64,000 bases of DNA from NCBI GenBank assembly GCA_025093555.1, contig JAIWNF010000043.1, positions 432,867-496,866 on the forward strand, in the 5' to 3' direction. Of this stretch, positions 42,253-53,049 are shown one piece after another; position 1 is the stretch's first letter; the number at the start of each line of letters is the position of its first letter. The stretch comes from Circinella umbellata (Eukaryota; Mucoromycota; Mucoromycetes; Mucorales; Lichtheimiaceae). The position numbers and the translations under genes were made by a program. Below the pieces are notes generated by a model that was not told the origin of the DNA, did no database searches, and saw only the letters and a program-made list of their open reading frames with translations.

Positions 42253-43614
42253 ATGATTTTTACACGCCCTGCCAATCGCTCTTTTTCTTTTTTACAACAA
42301 CAATGTCGTTTTCGTTTATTTTCAACATTTCAAGCAGGCGATTTTTGTATGCTTCGAGAATTAAAGTCAAATAGAAAATATTTAATAGGACCTCTTGAAG
42401 AAGGTCAACATAAAGATCATAGAGGTGGAATCATTCCACATACTCAATTAATGGGTATGGAAGTAAGATCGACTGTTCGTACACATAATGGTAAAATGTT
42501 TTTTTAGAATTGTGAAATGAAAGAGAGAGGGGGCGAGGGGTTTTTTTTTTCTCAATTTGAGAAAGATTAATGTAAATATTAAATATTTCTATTAGGTGTT
42601 ACTGGATTTATGCTTCATAAACCTACCTTGGACGAGTAAGAATAAATTCATATATATATAATATGGTATCTGTTCAACATATACAATATTATTCTTATTA
42701 TTCTTATTATTTTTCTAATAGAAAATTATATTATTAATAATATATATTTAGGTATGTAGTGAATGTTCCTCGTAGTTGTACCCCTATTTATCCAAAAGAC
42801 GCATCAACTATTGTAAGTGAAGATAATATTATCTTTTTGTTGGTTATATCATTGTTAATAACACCCAAAAAAAAAGGTGTTTTCTCCTTCTGTATATCCA
42901 CCTTTTTTTTCTAATCATAATGGAATCTAGGTACAAATGTTAGATATTGAACCTGGTCATCAAATTCTTGAAGCGGGAACTGGAAATGGAGCATTAACAT
43001 TATATTTATCCAGAGCTGTATCAACTCAAGGTCGGATACATACATGTGATATTCGAGAAGGCCATTCGAATACTGCAAAAAAACATGTTCAACGATATGA
43101 ACGAGGAAAATATAAAGATACAGTATCATTTCATATTGGAGATGTATGCGATGTTGCACCCAAAGAAACATTGTTTGATGGTATAGTACTTGATATGCCT
43201 GAACCAAGTGCTTATGTTGAAAAGCTCTTACCACTTTTGAAAAATGATCGATTTATTGTTTGTTATTTACCTAATATGACACAAGTACTCGATTTAACGC
43301 GTACCATTCAAAATTTACCTATTGTATTGGAATTATGTATTGAAGCTGAATGGAAAGAATGGGATGTACGGGCAACACAAGTGAGAAGTACAGAAGAATT
43401 AGCTTGGGTATGTCGACCCAAAAACTTTGATGTAAAAGGTTGGTCTTTTTTTTAGAATTCAGGGATTGTTTTTGAAGGAAAAAAGGGTTGTTGATGATTA
43501 TTAATTGTTGGTTAATTGGTTGGGAAATATATTTTTATTTTTCGAATTGGTATAGGGCATACGGCATTTTTAACAAAGTTACGAAAGACTGAATCAATTA
43601 CAACGGATAATTAG
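42253..43614 (+). CDS. tRNA (adenine(58)-N1)-methyltransferase, TRMT61B-like
   Basis: Five exons (42253-42490, 42596-42635, 42752-42812, 42931-43438, 43556-43614) give 301 residues. It is an AdoMet-dependent Rossmann methyltransferase of the Gcd14/Trm61 family, which makes m1A58 in the T-loop. Signatures: an N-terminal beta domain ('FMLHKPTLDEYVVNVPRSC'), the bridging 'PIYPKDASTIVQMLDIEPGH', AdoMet motif I 'ILEAGTGNGALTLYL', acidic motif II 'IHTCDIRE' and motif IV 'FDGIVLDMPEP'. The first 30 residues are Arg/Ser/Phe-rich without acids ('MIFTRPANRSFSFLQQ'), a likely mitochondrial targeting peptide. This points to the organellar TRMT61B-like branch rather than the nuclear Trm6/Trm61 pair. Confidence 0.87.
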
Positions 43615-43858
43615 ATAATAAATTAATTTGAATAGATAAAGTAGAATTGAATCATAAATTGAAACATGCTTCTATATGTATATATAACTATTTACTTTTT
43701 ATTTATTACTATATAATACAACTGAATTAATATATAGACTTTTATGATATGAATCCATTTACAACAAGTACAACATTTATTTACACAATAATAATGGTAA
43801 AAGAAAAGTAATGTCTATATGTAGTTGATAAGGGTGCAAAAAATATATATATTATATT
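43615..43858. other. Short convergent intergenic region
   Basis: A 244-base A/T-rich gap lies between the stops of the methyltransferase and acyltransferase genes. No terminator-like structure can be named. Confidence 0.4.
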
Positions 43859-45343
43859 TTATAATAATTCAGCATATTTATTCAACAAAAAATCGGACTT
43901 TAATCCAGCATCACCTGCATTTTCTACTGTTATTAATACAGTAATTTCCCCTGACTCTTTATTCTGTGTCATCAAAGAATAACCAGGCGGAAAAATGGTG
44001 TTAGCCCCTGATGTAGCTTTAAAAGGTTTTCCCCATCCCAAATCAAACTCAAAACCTTGTAAATCATTTCGACACCAGTTCGTTAAGATAATATCTGCAG
44101 ACCAAGCAATACGACCTGGAGGTTTGTTGATTTTAGAATCTTCAAAAAATGCAATTCTGTTGCCAATGCTTTGAGGTGATAATTGAATGTTTAATTCTTT
44201 TCGTATAGCAAGAGCCATACGACCTCCTGCTTCAGGTGTTGGAGATAATAAATCGTCACGACTTATATCTATACTCCAAAGATTATTAAAGTTACCAAAA
44301 TAATGACCTTTCGCCATGTTTTTTCTTGGTGCACGTTCACGACCATCGGCTGCCATGGCAATTTTTTCTTGTTGAGATTCTAAAAAACTTCTTCCTTCCA
44401 TCCTTTCCACATTTCCTTCATGACGTGCACGAGTAATAGCGCCTGATATCAAGGATGCTAATGCATCACCCGATGAAATCCATGTAGTGTGGTTTTTATT
44501 AGTTATTGACGATGAAAAGTCTGCTTTTAATTGAGTCATGGCCTCTTTTGTAAACTTCCATTGTGTCACTTTAGAAGGTGCTAACAAGTATGCATAAGGC
44601 CCAGTAGCAGGTGCAGGAAGAACCGTGAATGGAGGAGGTGTTATTATAGGTTGATCATGATTCAATCGATCAAAGAATCGACCAGGTGTACGAGACCAAT
44701 CATTTGGAATTCTTGTAAAATCAATAGGTTTATCACGAGCCAATTGAGCCCATACTTCAAGAAAATCAAGGAAACCACGTAAATCAGCCACTTGATGATG
44801 TAGTGAGGACGCGACAACAATAGTACCGCATGAAAACTGGTTTTTTTTGGATATAACAAAATGATAATGTTGATTGTTTTGGTCAATAAAGAAAAAAATG
44901 ATCACTTGTCTTTATTTTACCTGGGTCACTTTCACTGCCAAAGTGGGTGCTCCTGGAGGTAATATTAAACCTGCTCGTGGTGATAAATCTTCAGAATCAT
45001 ATCCAATGATATATGGCGTATCTTTTGTTTCCACTGTAAAAGGGGTACCAGGTCTATTGGCGTCATCCATAGCAATGCAGAAAACATCATCATCATTTCG
45101 AATAGTTCCTTGTACAGGTGGATATAATTCAAGAGCTTCAGCAAGGCTAGACTTTAATTTTTCAACCACTTTAGGAAAAGAGATACTACTGGTTGTTGTT
45201 GATGATGGTGGATGAAAGAAACGATGATTAAGGATTTGAATGGGTGCACCAAAAAGATCAAAACCATGAAGTGGTATTTTTGATGATGGGAATGAAACAT
45301 TATGTTTATTTGTTGAATGTATTGTAACAGTTTCGAGTGACAT
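43859..45343 (-). CDS. BAHD-family acyltransferase
   Basis: Two exons (45343-44921 and 44836-43859) give 466 residues, the normal BAHD length. These enzymes transfer acyl groups from acyl-CoA to alcohols or amines. The catalytic 'HHQVADLRGF' (HxxxD) lies just after the splice junction, and 'FDLGWGKP' corresponds to the structural DFGWG motif near the C terminus. Other landmarks are 'ALELYPPVQGTIRNDDD' near the N terminus and 'GAPTLAVKVTQFSCGTIVVA' leading to the active site. Plant members make phenolics and alkaloids; fungal members include trichothecene acetyltransferases. The substrate cannot be inferred. A 257-bp MITE lies 40 bases upstream of the start, inside the presumed promoter. Single frame, no damage seen. 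Confidence 0.87.
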
Positions 45344-45383
45344 CTATAAAGTGTGGAATGGTTACAGGGCTGAAAGTTAAATA

Positions 45384-45640
45384 CAGAAGTTGGTGAAGCG
45401 AAGTCAAGAATGTGGTACAGGCTCCAAGAGCCGCGCTTTATTTTCCTTTTTTGATAATAATAATAATATATATAATAGTAATAAAATAAACTATCCTCCT
45501 TTTCCCTTTATACCTTCAAATACTACGCTATAATTCAATTTTTTTTAGGGGTGGGCTAATACATATATAATATTTAGCTGTTCTTGTATGCTAATTGGGT
45601 GGGTGTACCACATTTCTTGACTTCGCTTCACCAACTTCTG
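45384..45640. mobile_element. 257-bp MITE with TA target duplication
   Basis: The ends are inverted repeats of about 35 bases with one inserted base: left from 45384 (CAGAAGTTGGTGAAGCGAAG...), right up to 45640 (...CTTCGCTTCACCAACTTCTG). TA dinucleotides flank both ends (45382-45383 and 45641-45642), the duplication made by Tc1/mariner transposases. The interior is A/T-rich with no coding sequence. It is a non-autonomous element in the 5' region of the acyltransferase gene. Confidence 0.85.
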
Positions 45641-45642
45641 TA

Positions 45643-46248
45643 TTGTTGGTCGTGACCACAACAATCCTTATTAGCTCCGCTCTGTCATTCAATGTGGTAT
45701 GGTTTTCCGCTTAAGAAAAAATTGAATTGATTATGTTTGTACTATTTGATTGTTGAGCTAAAGGCTTGTAATATTATTTTTCAAATGTGTTGGCATTCTG
45801 ACTCCAGTTTGCATGTTGTTTAACTTCCTTGATGGCATGTCCTTTTTCGACTGCTTTTGTACTGGAAGCTGCTCAAATGCTATGTGGTTTGTATATTTTT
45901 GTATCAGTTCCAGTGTAATAGCACATGATTGATTATTGTATACTTACAATTGGGTTCTATCAGCCAGTTTACGAGGAAGCATAATGGTTAAATATTGGTA
46001 GAAAGAAAAGAGGCTCGAGAATATATATGATAAAAACGAATTACTGTTTCCTGGTTGTCAGGAAACCCTTTATTTATATATGTCCAAATATCAGGGGCTA
46101 ATTTACGTCTAACTAATATATATCTAATATCAATGATCAACATTTCTATATAGAATAACTATCCTAATATTTCTATATTCAACCATGTGCTCAACCATGC
46201 TATCATCTATCCTTAGTATTCCGCAGATAAGCATGTAGATCAACAACC
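45643..46248. other. Flank and 3' end region of the DIRS element
   Basis: No gene is seen. A compact hairpin, GTTTCCTG-GTTGT-CAGGAAAC (46046-46066), lies near the presumed 3' end of the DIRS element. No clear terminal repeat of the DIRS type was found by eye. Confidence 0.4.
46046..46066. repeat. Perfect 8-bp hairpin near DIRS 3' flank
   Basis: GTTTCCTG, a loop GTTGT, then CAGGAAAC. It lies about 180 bases beyond the recombinase stop, in a stretch that is not otherwise simple repeat. Confidence 0.6.
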
Positions 46249-47362
46249 TTATGATTGAATATATCGTCGTAATGGTCTTACACCATTACATCCAGCCTTC
46301 TTCATTATACTTAATACCCAATTGGCTACTGTTGTTGGTCGGATTGATGTTGATGGTTTGTCTTGATCTAAATATGTTAAGAAAAGTGTATGATCTTCAG
46401 GTAGTTGCAATCGAATTTTACTGGTCCTTTGTAAAAATTTGTATAAGGTGGTCACTGGGCACATTGTAGTTTCTTTAATTACTCCTAATTGTATGGTTTC
46501 TACTTGTGTTTCTTTGGCTTCAGTGAAATGTAAAATGGATGAAGTGACCTGTTGTTTGTTGTCAAGTGAGATGTGAACGTGTTTATACTGTAAATGGCCC
46601 AGATCCGAGCGTGGTCTTCCCATGGTTACCATGCATAAAAGGATCAGACTTTTTAATTGTAAATTATGTAAAGTGATGTTAGAATCTATCGGCCAGGTTT
46701 GATTGATGTATTGAACTAAAAGATCTGTATCCCAGGTCATGAGCTGTTCTGGTTTTGGTATAAATATTTCAGTTTTGCGTTTTGCTGCAAAAAATTCTGC
46801 GATTAATGGTTGTTCTGCTATTGGTATTTCCTTAGGATGTATTATTTTCCATACTGATGTGACACTTGATCTAATCCCATTCAAACTTGTGCTTTAAATT
46901 GGCGGTTTGCCATTAAGAACCAAAAAAGATTGTCTTCACTGTATTTCATGGAATTGATCATGGGTTTTTGTGTATCACACCAAGTTTCCCATGTTGTCAA
47001 CCTGAATTGTAAGTTGTTATAGTTGCAGCTCGATGTTTGTGTGATAAAAGCTCAAAGTCTTCTTCTGTCAAACCATTGCGTTTCCTTTTGTTGTTGGTAT
47101 GTTCCATCCTATCATTTTTTACCTGTTTATCTTGAACATTATTGGCGGTTTTATCTGCTTCATCCATAGTATCATTGGAAACCAATATTGCATCTTCCAA
47201 AGAGGTGTAATTAATGTTACTTGTTGAAGTTTTTGTTTCTTGATTGTTTGAATTACTTGTGGTATTAGTTTCCATGGTGGAAACAGGTACATTCCCTTTT
47301 TTGTCTAAGTCTGTTGGAAGGCATCCAATGCTGCTGCTTCTGGGTCCAGTTGATAACTCCAA
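46249..47362 (-). pseudogene. DIRS tyrosine recombinase remnant
   Basis: The frame 46884-46249 (211 residues) covers the catalytic half: 'LLCMVTMGRPRSDLGHLQYK' holds the first catalytic Arg region. The C terminus contains 'VANWVLSIMKKAGC' but stops shortly after 'PLRRYIQS', so the usual H-x-x-R and Tyr residues are not clearly seen. The separate frame 47362-46997 gives the N-terminal part, ending 'EDFELLSHKHRAATITTYNSG', which matches the start of the core-binding domain. The two are separated by frameshifts and a stop. Confidence 0.7.
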
Positions 47363-47543
47363 AATATCGACAGTTGATGATTCGTTCTCAATGTGAATGC
47401 ATCTATCGCCATCAGTCCCTAAAGTTTTTGAAGTTTCTGGAAAATTCTTTTTGGGATTGTCATTTTATACAGTGGTTTCTGTGCTTGTCTGCTTAGTTGA
47501 TCCACATCTATGTTTTTCTTTCCTGGGATGTGTTGATAGTCAG

Positions 47544-48115
47544 TATCAGAGATAGTATAGAAATCTGGCTAGAAATTATCGGAACCAGCCTAAATATTAT
47601 CAGAACCGGCTATCATATATATCATTGACTGCTACTCATAATGACTCTAGGTTCTGTGATATCATCTGTACGATTCATAGAATAGTCAAATCACGGCCCT
47701 GACGTGCGAAAGTATGTGCTCTTACTATCTGAATTAATGAGCTCTATGGTGGCTCAAGTATCAGAGATAGTAGAAGAATCTGGCTACAAATTATTAGAAC
47801 AAGGCTAAATATTATTGGAACCGGCTATCATATATCATTGACTACTACTCATAGCGACTGTAGGTTGTGCGATATCATCTGTACGATTTATAGAATAGTC
47901 AATTCACGGCCCTGACGTGCGAAAGTATGTGCTCTTACTATCTGAATTAATGAGCTCTATGGTGGCTCAAGTATCAGAGATAGTAAAGAAATCTGGCTAG
48001 AAATTATCAGAACCAGCCTAAATATTATCGGAACCGGCTATCATATATCAATGACTGCTACTCATAGCGACTGTAGGTTCTACCATAGCATCTGTATGAT
48101 TCATAGGTAGTGAGG
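47544..48115. repeat. Tandem repeat, period about 214 bp, 2.7 copies
   Basis: TATCAGAGATAGTA starts units at 47544, 47759 and 47972 (spacing 215 and 213). Copies share GGAACCGGCTATCATATAT, CACGGCCCTGACGTGCGAAA and GAGCTCTATGGTGGCTCAAG. The third unit breaks off near 48115. Copies differ at a few percent of positions by eye. The unit has no coding frame. Confidence 0.88.
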
Positions 48116-48329
48116 TTGTAAGTGTTGCAAATGTTTTGGATTTGTACTGTGAGATCTTAAAGTAGTTTAAACATTTTTTATTTTATAGCATCAAGTGGCC
48201 TGTATCCTATAGGCAAATTGGCCGGCTATTTGCGGTACTTTTGATTGAGATTACAAGAGAAAGCATACAATACAAGATGAATTTAAATAATGAAAGATAT
48301 TAAGCTAGATTTTTGCTGGTAGTATTTAT

Positions 48330-48575
48330 CGAATTAACGCCCTTGTGGCACCCATAAGAGTAGTAACGTAGAATAGAGAAACTTGATAGGGGATCAAGTA
48401 GACACAGCGCGGAAAGAGGACAATATCAACCAAGAGAAAACCCACCAAGGAAGTGGCATCAAAACTCTTGTATGTGTTGTTGGTGTGGGGGTCGAACCCA
48501 GGACCATCGCAGTTAGGAAGCAGCGCGAAAACCAACTCTTCGGGGGACTAGCCCCAAGATCTTAAAGTATTGGTG
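48330..48575 (-). mobile_element. tRNA-like SINE candidate
   Basis: The minus strand has a good Pol III B box, GGTTCGACCCC (plus 48488-48498), preceded at the right distance by an A-box-like GAAGAGTTGG. Arms GTTGGT and ACCAAC (48531-48536 and 48479-48484) could pair as an acceptor stem, but the enclosed length is only 58 bases and the anticodon stem is poor. It is thus not a functional tRNA gene. A G/C-rich hairpin GGGGCTAGTCCCC precedes it. A tRNA-derived SINE or tRNA relic inserted in the DIRS element is the best explanation. Confidence 0.45.
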
Positions 48576-48656
48576 AGGATGTGCCTCCTGACGTGGTTAC
48601 AAATTTGAGCGCTGTAATGTTGTTAGTGTATATTTTTAAGTGAGGTTTTTTGTATT

Positions 48657-49620
48657 TTATGGCATGGAGCTGTAGAGCGAATAACATTGCCTTGAGTTCC
48701 CAGACAAATGGACTGGTCTTTTTCTAATGTTGTCTAATAACCTGTAGTTTTTAGTTCTTCTGAGGTGACCCCCCATGCGATATCTGAAGCATTGATGTGA
48801 ATGATGATTTTTGGCTTTGAATTTAGTTTGATGATTGTGAGCCCTTTTTTTTATAGAAGATTCTCCATCCACCACATTATTTCTTGTTTGCTCTCCTTTG
48901 ATCTGTAAAATGTCCGATTCTATTGGTGAGAATGATAATGTAAACTGGCTGCTAAGTTCCTCTGTAGATGTCAAATATGTAATAGTGCCTCTCCAACTGC
49001 TAGTATCATTGAAGTCATTTTTCATAGCAGGCTCGCATACCATCTGCATGATCTGATTTCTGGCTGTAAGGCTTGTTTGATTTGTGTCATGAGTCTGCTG
49101 ATCTTCTTGGTTGGTACTAATATCGACATTTTCTTTGTATTGAACTGCTGAACTGGAAACCAAGAAACTCTTGCTTTTGTAAAGGAATGAGATTGCTCTT
49201 CTCTTTGTTGATAAGGAACCTTAGATTCTCTATATGAGAAATCACTTGTGTCATAGTTTTCATTATTTCTTCTTTTGTTTTTGTTAGCAAACATATATGG
49301 TCTAAATAATAGACTAACCAAATGCCTTGTTTTCTTAGAGTTTCTGTCGCAAAATGTTTTATTTTTGAAAATATCCTTAAACTAACTGACATTCCAAAAG
49401 CGAGTACCTTGTATTGGTATACTGTCCCATGATGCTGAAGCATTAAATATTTGTGAGACTGTTTGTGTAATAGGACCACTACATATGCATCTTTTAAATC
49501 TATTTTGGTTATAAATCGTTTAGCTCTACTAAATCTCGTAAAGCTGGTATGCCCTCCATTTTGAAATGCTGGCAATGAATAAAATTGTTGATCTGTTAGC
49601 AATCCAATATTGGCCGACAT
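48657..49620 (-). pseudogene. DIRS reverse transcriptase / RNase H remnant
   Basis: The frame 49620-49117 holds RT motifs: 'TKIDLKDAYVVVLLHKQSHK', 'YKVLAFGMSVSLRIFSKIKH' and 'LVYYLDHICLLTKTKEEI', followed by 'FLINKEKSNLIPLQKQEFLG'. In DIRS RTs the catalytic box reads YLDD; here it is YLDH, so the second catalytic Asp is lost. An overlapping frame (49163-48657) continues into the RNase H region ('DTSSWRGTITYLTSTEELSS'), so a frameshift lies around 49120-49160. Confidence 0.75.
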
Positions 49621-49639
49621 TTGTTTGGTTCCTGAATAG

Positions 49640-50760
49640 TGAAAAAATTCAATAGGAAGTTGGTGTTTTGTGCTGGTGATACCTCAATAATTCCTGCACA
49701 TAGAAATTTCTGCTGCTAACTGATCGATTTGGTTTAATGTGATTTTTCTTAATTTCTATCGCATGGGTATCCTTGTTGTACTGCTGATATTTGCCACTGA
49801 TGCTTTGTTATTTTTTCCCACTGTTTTGCAAAATGTTGTAATTGTCCTCCTGCTTGGATTCTATCTTGAGGAATAGTATAATGTAAGTTGTTTACAGTTG
49901 GTGCGGGCGGCATTACTGTTTGTGTTGTTGGTCATTTTGATTGTTGTGGTTGTGGTTGTTGTGATGATGGGTCGCCTGGTGATATGCTGAGTGGTTGCTG
50001 TAGGAGAAAAAAGAACCATGTCCTCATAATCCTCTATATCTTCCTCTGGAATTGTTATTCTTTTCTCTGTGGACGAATTGTCTATATCCTCGCCTCTATT
50101 ACTTTGGGAGTTTCTTGTAATAAATCTCTTTTGAAGATGGCTTGATGGTACTATTTCATGAATTCATTACTAAAGGCGTTGTTTGTTCTATTTTCTTCTC
50201 GCTGTGGTAGTGAATGTTGAATGCTGATGGGTATGTTAAGAGTATCTGTGGCACAAATTTTTGCTTCTCACTCTCTTGAATTTTTTCTTGAAATAATCCA
50301 GAGATTGCCAGACGATGACTTTGTTTTCTTGCTCACTCAATGAGTGTAGTTGGATCTTGTCCTGCTTCGATGATGTCCATGACTTGTGTATGTTGTTTAT
50401 AAATTTTGATAGCTGCTTTTGCTTGACATCTTATATTTTCTGTAATTTTGTAAATGGCATTAATAACATCGTTTGCTCCCACTTTCTTCTTCTAGATCTC
50501 TCTATATAATGAATTGTTCATTTGTTCTGGTGTGAACCATTCTTCATTATTGTATTTTTGTACATCTCTTTTGAACTTTTTTATGTTATCTTATAATTGT
50601 ACGTCTGAAGTGTTCTCCAATTCTGTAATGATCTCTACTGGTATTGAGACTCTATTAATCTTTTGTTATTGTTCTGTCTGTATTATTTAGGCAAACTCTT
50701 TATAGAGTTCTTCCTTGCTGATTTCTCATAAAGGTGTATTGACATTCTCCATAATTTTAT
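49640..50760 (-). pseudogene. DIRS gag-like region, heavily stopped
   Basis: Minus-strand translation gives coding-like pieces broken by stops: near 50560-50440 'KKFKRDVQKYNNEEWFTPEQ', then 'VGANDVINAIYKITENIRCQ', and near 50390-50330 'HTQVMDIIEAGQDPTTLIE'. This resembles gag-like first proteins of fungal DIRS elements in position, but similarity is not demonstrable by eye. There are roughly ten stops over 1.1 kb. Confidence 0.45.
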
Positions 50761-50914
50761 CTATGAATGTGCGGCTTTTAAAGATATAAAGGGAAAAGAA
50801 GGATAGTTTATTCTATTACTATTATGAGCCTTCTTCACCTTTGCACCTTCGTGGGTTGAGCCCCTCTGCTTCGCTTTGTGTCAACCCCTCTGGAGCTGTG
50901 GTTTGGCGGCTCGT

Positions 50915-50932
50915 TGGGGGCAGGCCCCCAAA
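50915..50932. repeat. G/C-rich perfect palindrome
   Basis: TTGGGGGCCTGCCCCCAA folds as an 8-bp stem with two unpaired bases. It is embedded in the most G/C-rich 120 bases of the window, beyond the 3' end of the helicase remnant. Confidence 0.75.
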
Positions 50933-51101
50933 TCCCCTATTTCACTTCAATAAAAATTTTAAATTATACTATTCATAACACTTATTTTTTTTTTCATATA
51001 AAACTTTAAAAGCAAAAAAAATCCATTTTTTAGTCTATTAACTAATTGTTAATGTCTCTTTTAGAAGTGCCATTATTAAGATACTAAGTTTAAGTTATTT
51101 A

Positions 51102-52210
51102 TTAAATATGCAAATTAGAGAAAGCCTGGTGGTAAACTATATTGGCTGTTTGAGGTGGAGGAGATTGTTCTGTAGAAGTTAGAGAAGAAAAAAGAAGAAA
51201 AATAGGTAGTGAGTCTGGTGTGCATACTTGAGATAATGCTATATATAGTTGACCATAAGCAAAGACAGGTTTATATAGACAAAGTATAGTGCGATTGAGT
51301 GTTTGGCCTTGTGATTTGTTAATAGTCATTGGGAATGCAGGAACAACAGGAAATTGGTGGCAGCATAGTTTAGATTGAAGATCATTATCTTTAGAGTATA
51401 GAGTAATGCGAGGGATATAATAGACAATTTCACCTAACGATAGCATAAAAACATAGGTATATAAACTATTTTATAGAACATTAATAAAGTTAAAAAAGAA
51501 AAGTTATACGATACCTGCAAAATGCCCTTGGGAAATTTTAGCTTTTATAATATGTGGCAAAAAATTTAGACATATTAAGTCTGTTCCATTGCATAAACCC
51601 TTTTGGGAATTGATATTACGAAGTAGTATAATTGGTTAATGTAGTCTAAGCGATAGTTGATGTGGAGGATAGTTGTTTAATGAAGTCGTGTTTAGATATT
51701 CAGGTGGATGAATTGCGGCAAATGCTTCAGAATCAACGATGTCATTAGAAAAAAAGTATTCATATTATTCGCCAGGAAAAATATAATGTGCTGCATTATT
51801 AAGTTCACAGACGTCGTCATTGTAAGGTGGTAAAATAGCACAATCTGTCATATAATTGGGATTATTATAATTCTTCTCTAAGTTGGGATAAGCAGCTCCT
51901 ACAACAGTTGTAAGGCTGCTACTTGTGATACATAATTTGCAAGGCAAATCAATAGTTACAGCATCAAAATCAGGAATATTTATTTCTGACTCTCTTCCTT
52001 CACCTATGTGTAAAAGATAATCAGCAAATTGCTGACGTTGGGTAGCAACTCTTGGATTAGAGCTTTGTTGAACATGCATATTTTGAGTGAGACAAAGTCG
52101 ATGAACAATGTTGTTATAAAGAAGATAAGAGTTGATCAAAGAGGCATCTAGAAAATCTGCTTTTGTGCCCTTAATTATAATAGGGAGAGTTTGCCAAAAA
52201 TCACTACCTA
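51102..52210 (-). pseudogene. Helitron Pif1-like helicase, C-terminal remnant
   Basis: The frame 51446-51102 contains 'FPVVPAFPMTINKSQGQTLN' and 'FAYGQLYIALSQVCTPDSLP', the last helicase motifs (V and VI) of Helitron Pif1-type helicases. The frame from about 52210 to 51765 contains 'DFWQTLPIIIKGTKADFLDA' (motif III region, normally GDFRQ) and 'IVHRLCLTQNMHVQQ'. A stop and frame changes separate the two between 51765 and 51446. The Walker A part is missing. Sequence right of 52210 in that frame belongs to the antisense of the LINE. Confidence 0.8.
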
Positions 52211-53044
52211 TACCAACAGGCGAGACATCTGTCGAGTTTCGCACGCGGCAAATCAGCCTTACTTTTATACTTTCCAAATCAAAAAAATCACCCCACACCA
52301 AATCTCATCCTTACCATTTCAAGCACATTTAACATTGTCAAAACCAACCATAATTAACCAAAAAACAGAGTCGGACCTCGTGCTTACACCAAATTCGTCA
52401 TCCACCATCATCAGTACCGCGGATCGACAACAGACTGCAAAACGTCATCCCTCAGACACACCGTTGTACACTACCAAAATTCCCCAAGTTAAAAAATTGA
52501 ACACTAGGGATCTCTCTGTTACACCTCTTTCTAAAATGATGAGTCGCACAGCTCAAAAGCAACTAAATCGATATCGTAAGAAATCAACAAATGATACCCC
52601 ACATCATAGATCACTCTCACTTGCTTCACTGAACTCTAACAGTCGTCTTGAAAAAGCTGCAGGCAACTCTGTGATTACTCCAGTTGACTCAACCAACCCG
52701 CATGAACAGATTATGCAACGTCTCATGTAAGTTGAAAAAAGAACCTATGCTTCTGAGCAATGCAGTTTTTCTACTGAACAAGAATTACACAACCTTTCAG
52801 TTCTAATTGTGGAAAATAAACAGTTACACGAAACCATAAAGTAATTAATGCTCAAACTGGAAATGGTCCATTCTCAAATTGCTATTCTCAACGCTTCGCC
52901 AAAGAGCCCCAATGAGATAATAGTCGAAGACCTAGATATGGCCGATAATGAAATCACCACAACAAAAGATTCAATCCATGCCATATCTGATGAAAAATGG
53001 CAACAGCATAAGACAGAAATTGATAAGAGTCGGCTCCAAGCAGC

Positions 53045-53049
53045 AGTGG
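53045..53049. repeat. Left 5-bp duplication of the solo LTR (AGTGG)
   Basis: AGTGG stands directly before TGTTGTATCC and again directly after ATATAACA at 53471-53475. Five bases is the usual Ty3/gypsy duplication. Confidence 0.9.

Larger units (their letters stand above)
46249..50760 (-). mobile_element. Decayed DIRS-type (tyrosine recombinase) retrotransposon
   Basis: On the minus strand, from right to left: a gag-like region full of stops (50750-49650), a DIRS-type reverse transcriptase (49620-49117), RNase-H-like sequence in a shifted frame (49163-48657), inserted repeats (48600-47544), and a tyrosine recombinase (47362-46249). RT of this subtype followed by a tyrosine recombinase, instead of an integrase, defines DIRS/Ngaro elements, which are frequent in Mucorales. 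Many stops and frameshifts make it dead. The ends are not defined; right limit about 50760 from the last coding-like sequence. Confidence 0.8.
50820..52210 (-). mobile_element. Truncated Helitron (3' part)
   Basis: Helicase remnants of the Pif1 type (listed separately) run on the minus strand from about 52210 to 51102. Downstream of them lies a G/C-rich segment (50820-50940) with the perfect palindrome TTGGGGGCCTGCCCCCAA (50915-50932). Helitrons often carry a hairpin close to the 3' end, but no CTRR terminus could be fixed. The Rep domain side is missing because a LINE sequence begins at about 52210. Confidence 0.55.

Noticed and set aside
42911..43234. Minus-strand 107-codon frame
   Set aside because: It is a shadow of the methyltransferase exon 42931-43438, which has clear AdoMet motifs.
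48479..48536. Functional tRNA gene
   Set aside because: Only 58 bases lie between the possible acceptor arms, the anticodon stem does not pair, and the D arm is missing; kept only as a SINE or relic candidate.
52132..52332. Helicase frame upstream part (minus 52301-52210) as true Helitron N-terminal sequence
   Set aside because: Homology to the helicase begins near 52205; the rest is antisense of the LINE that starts there.
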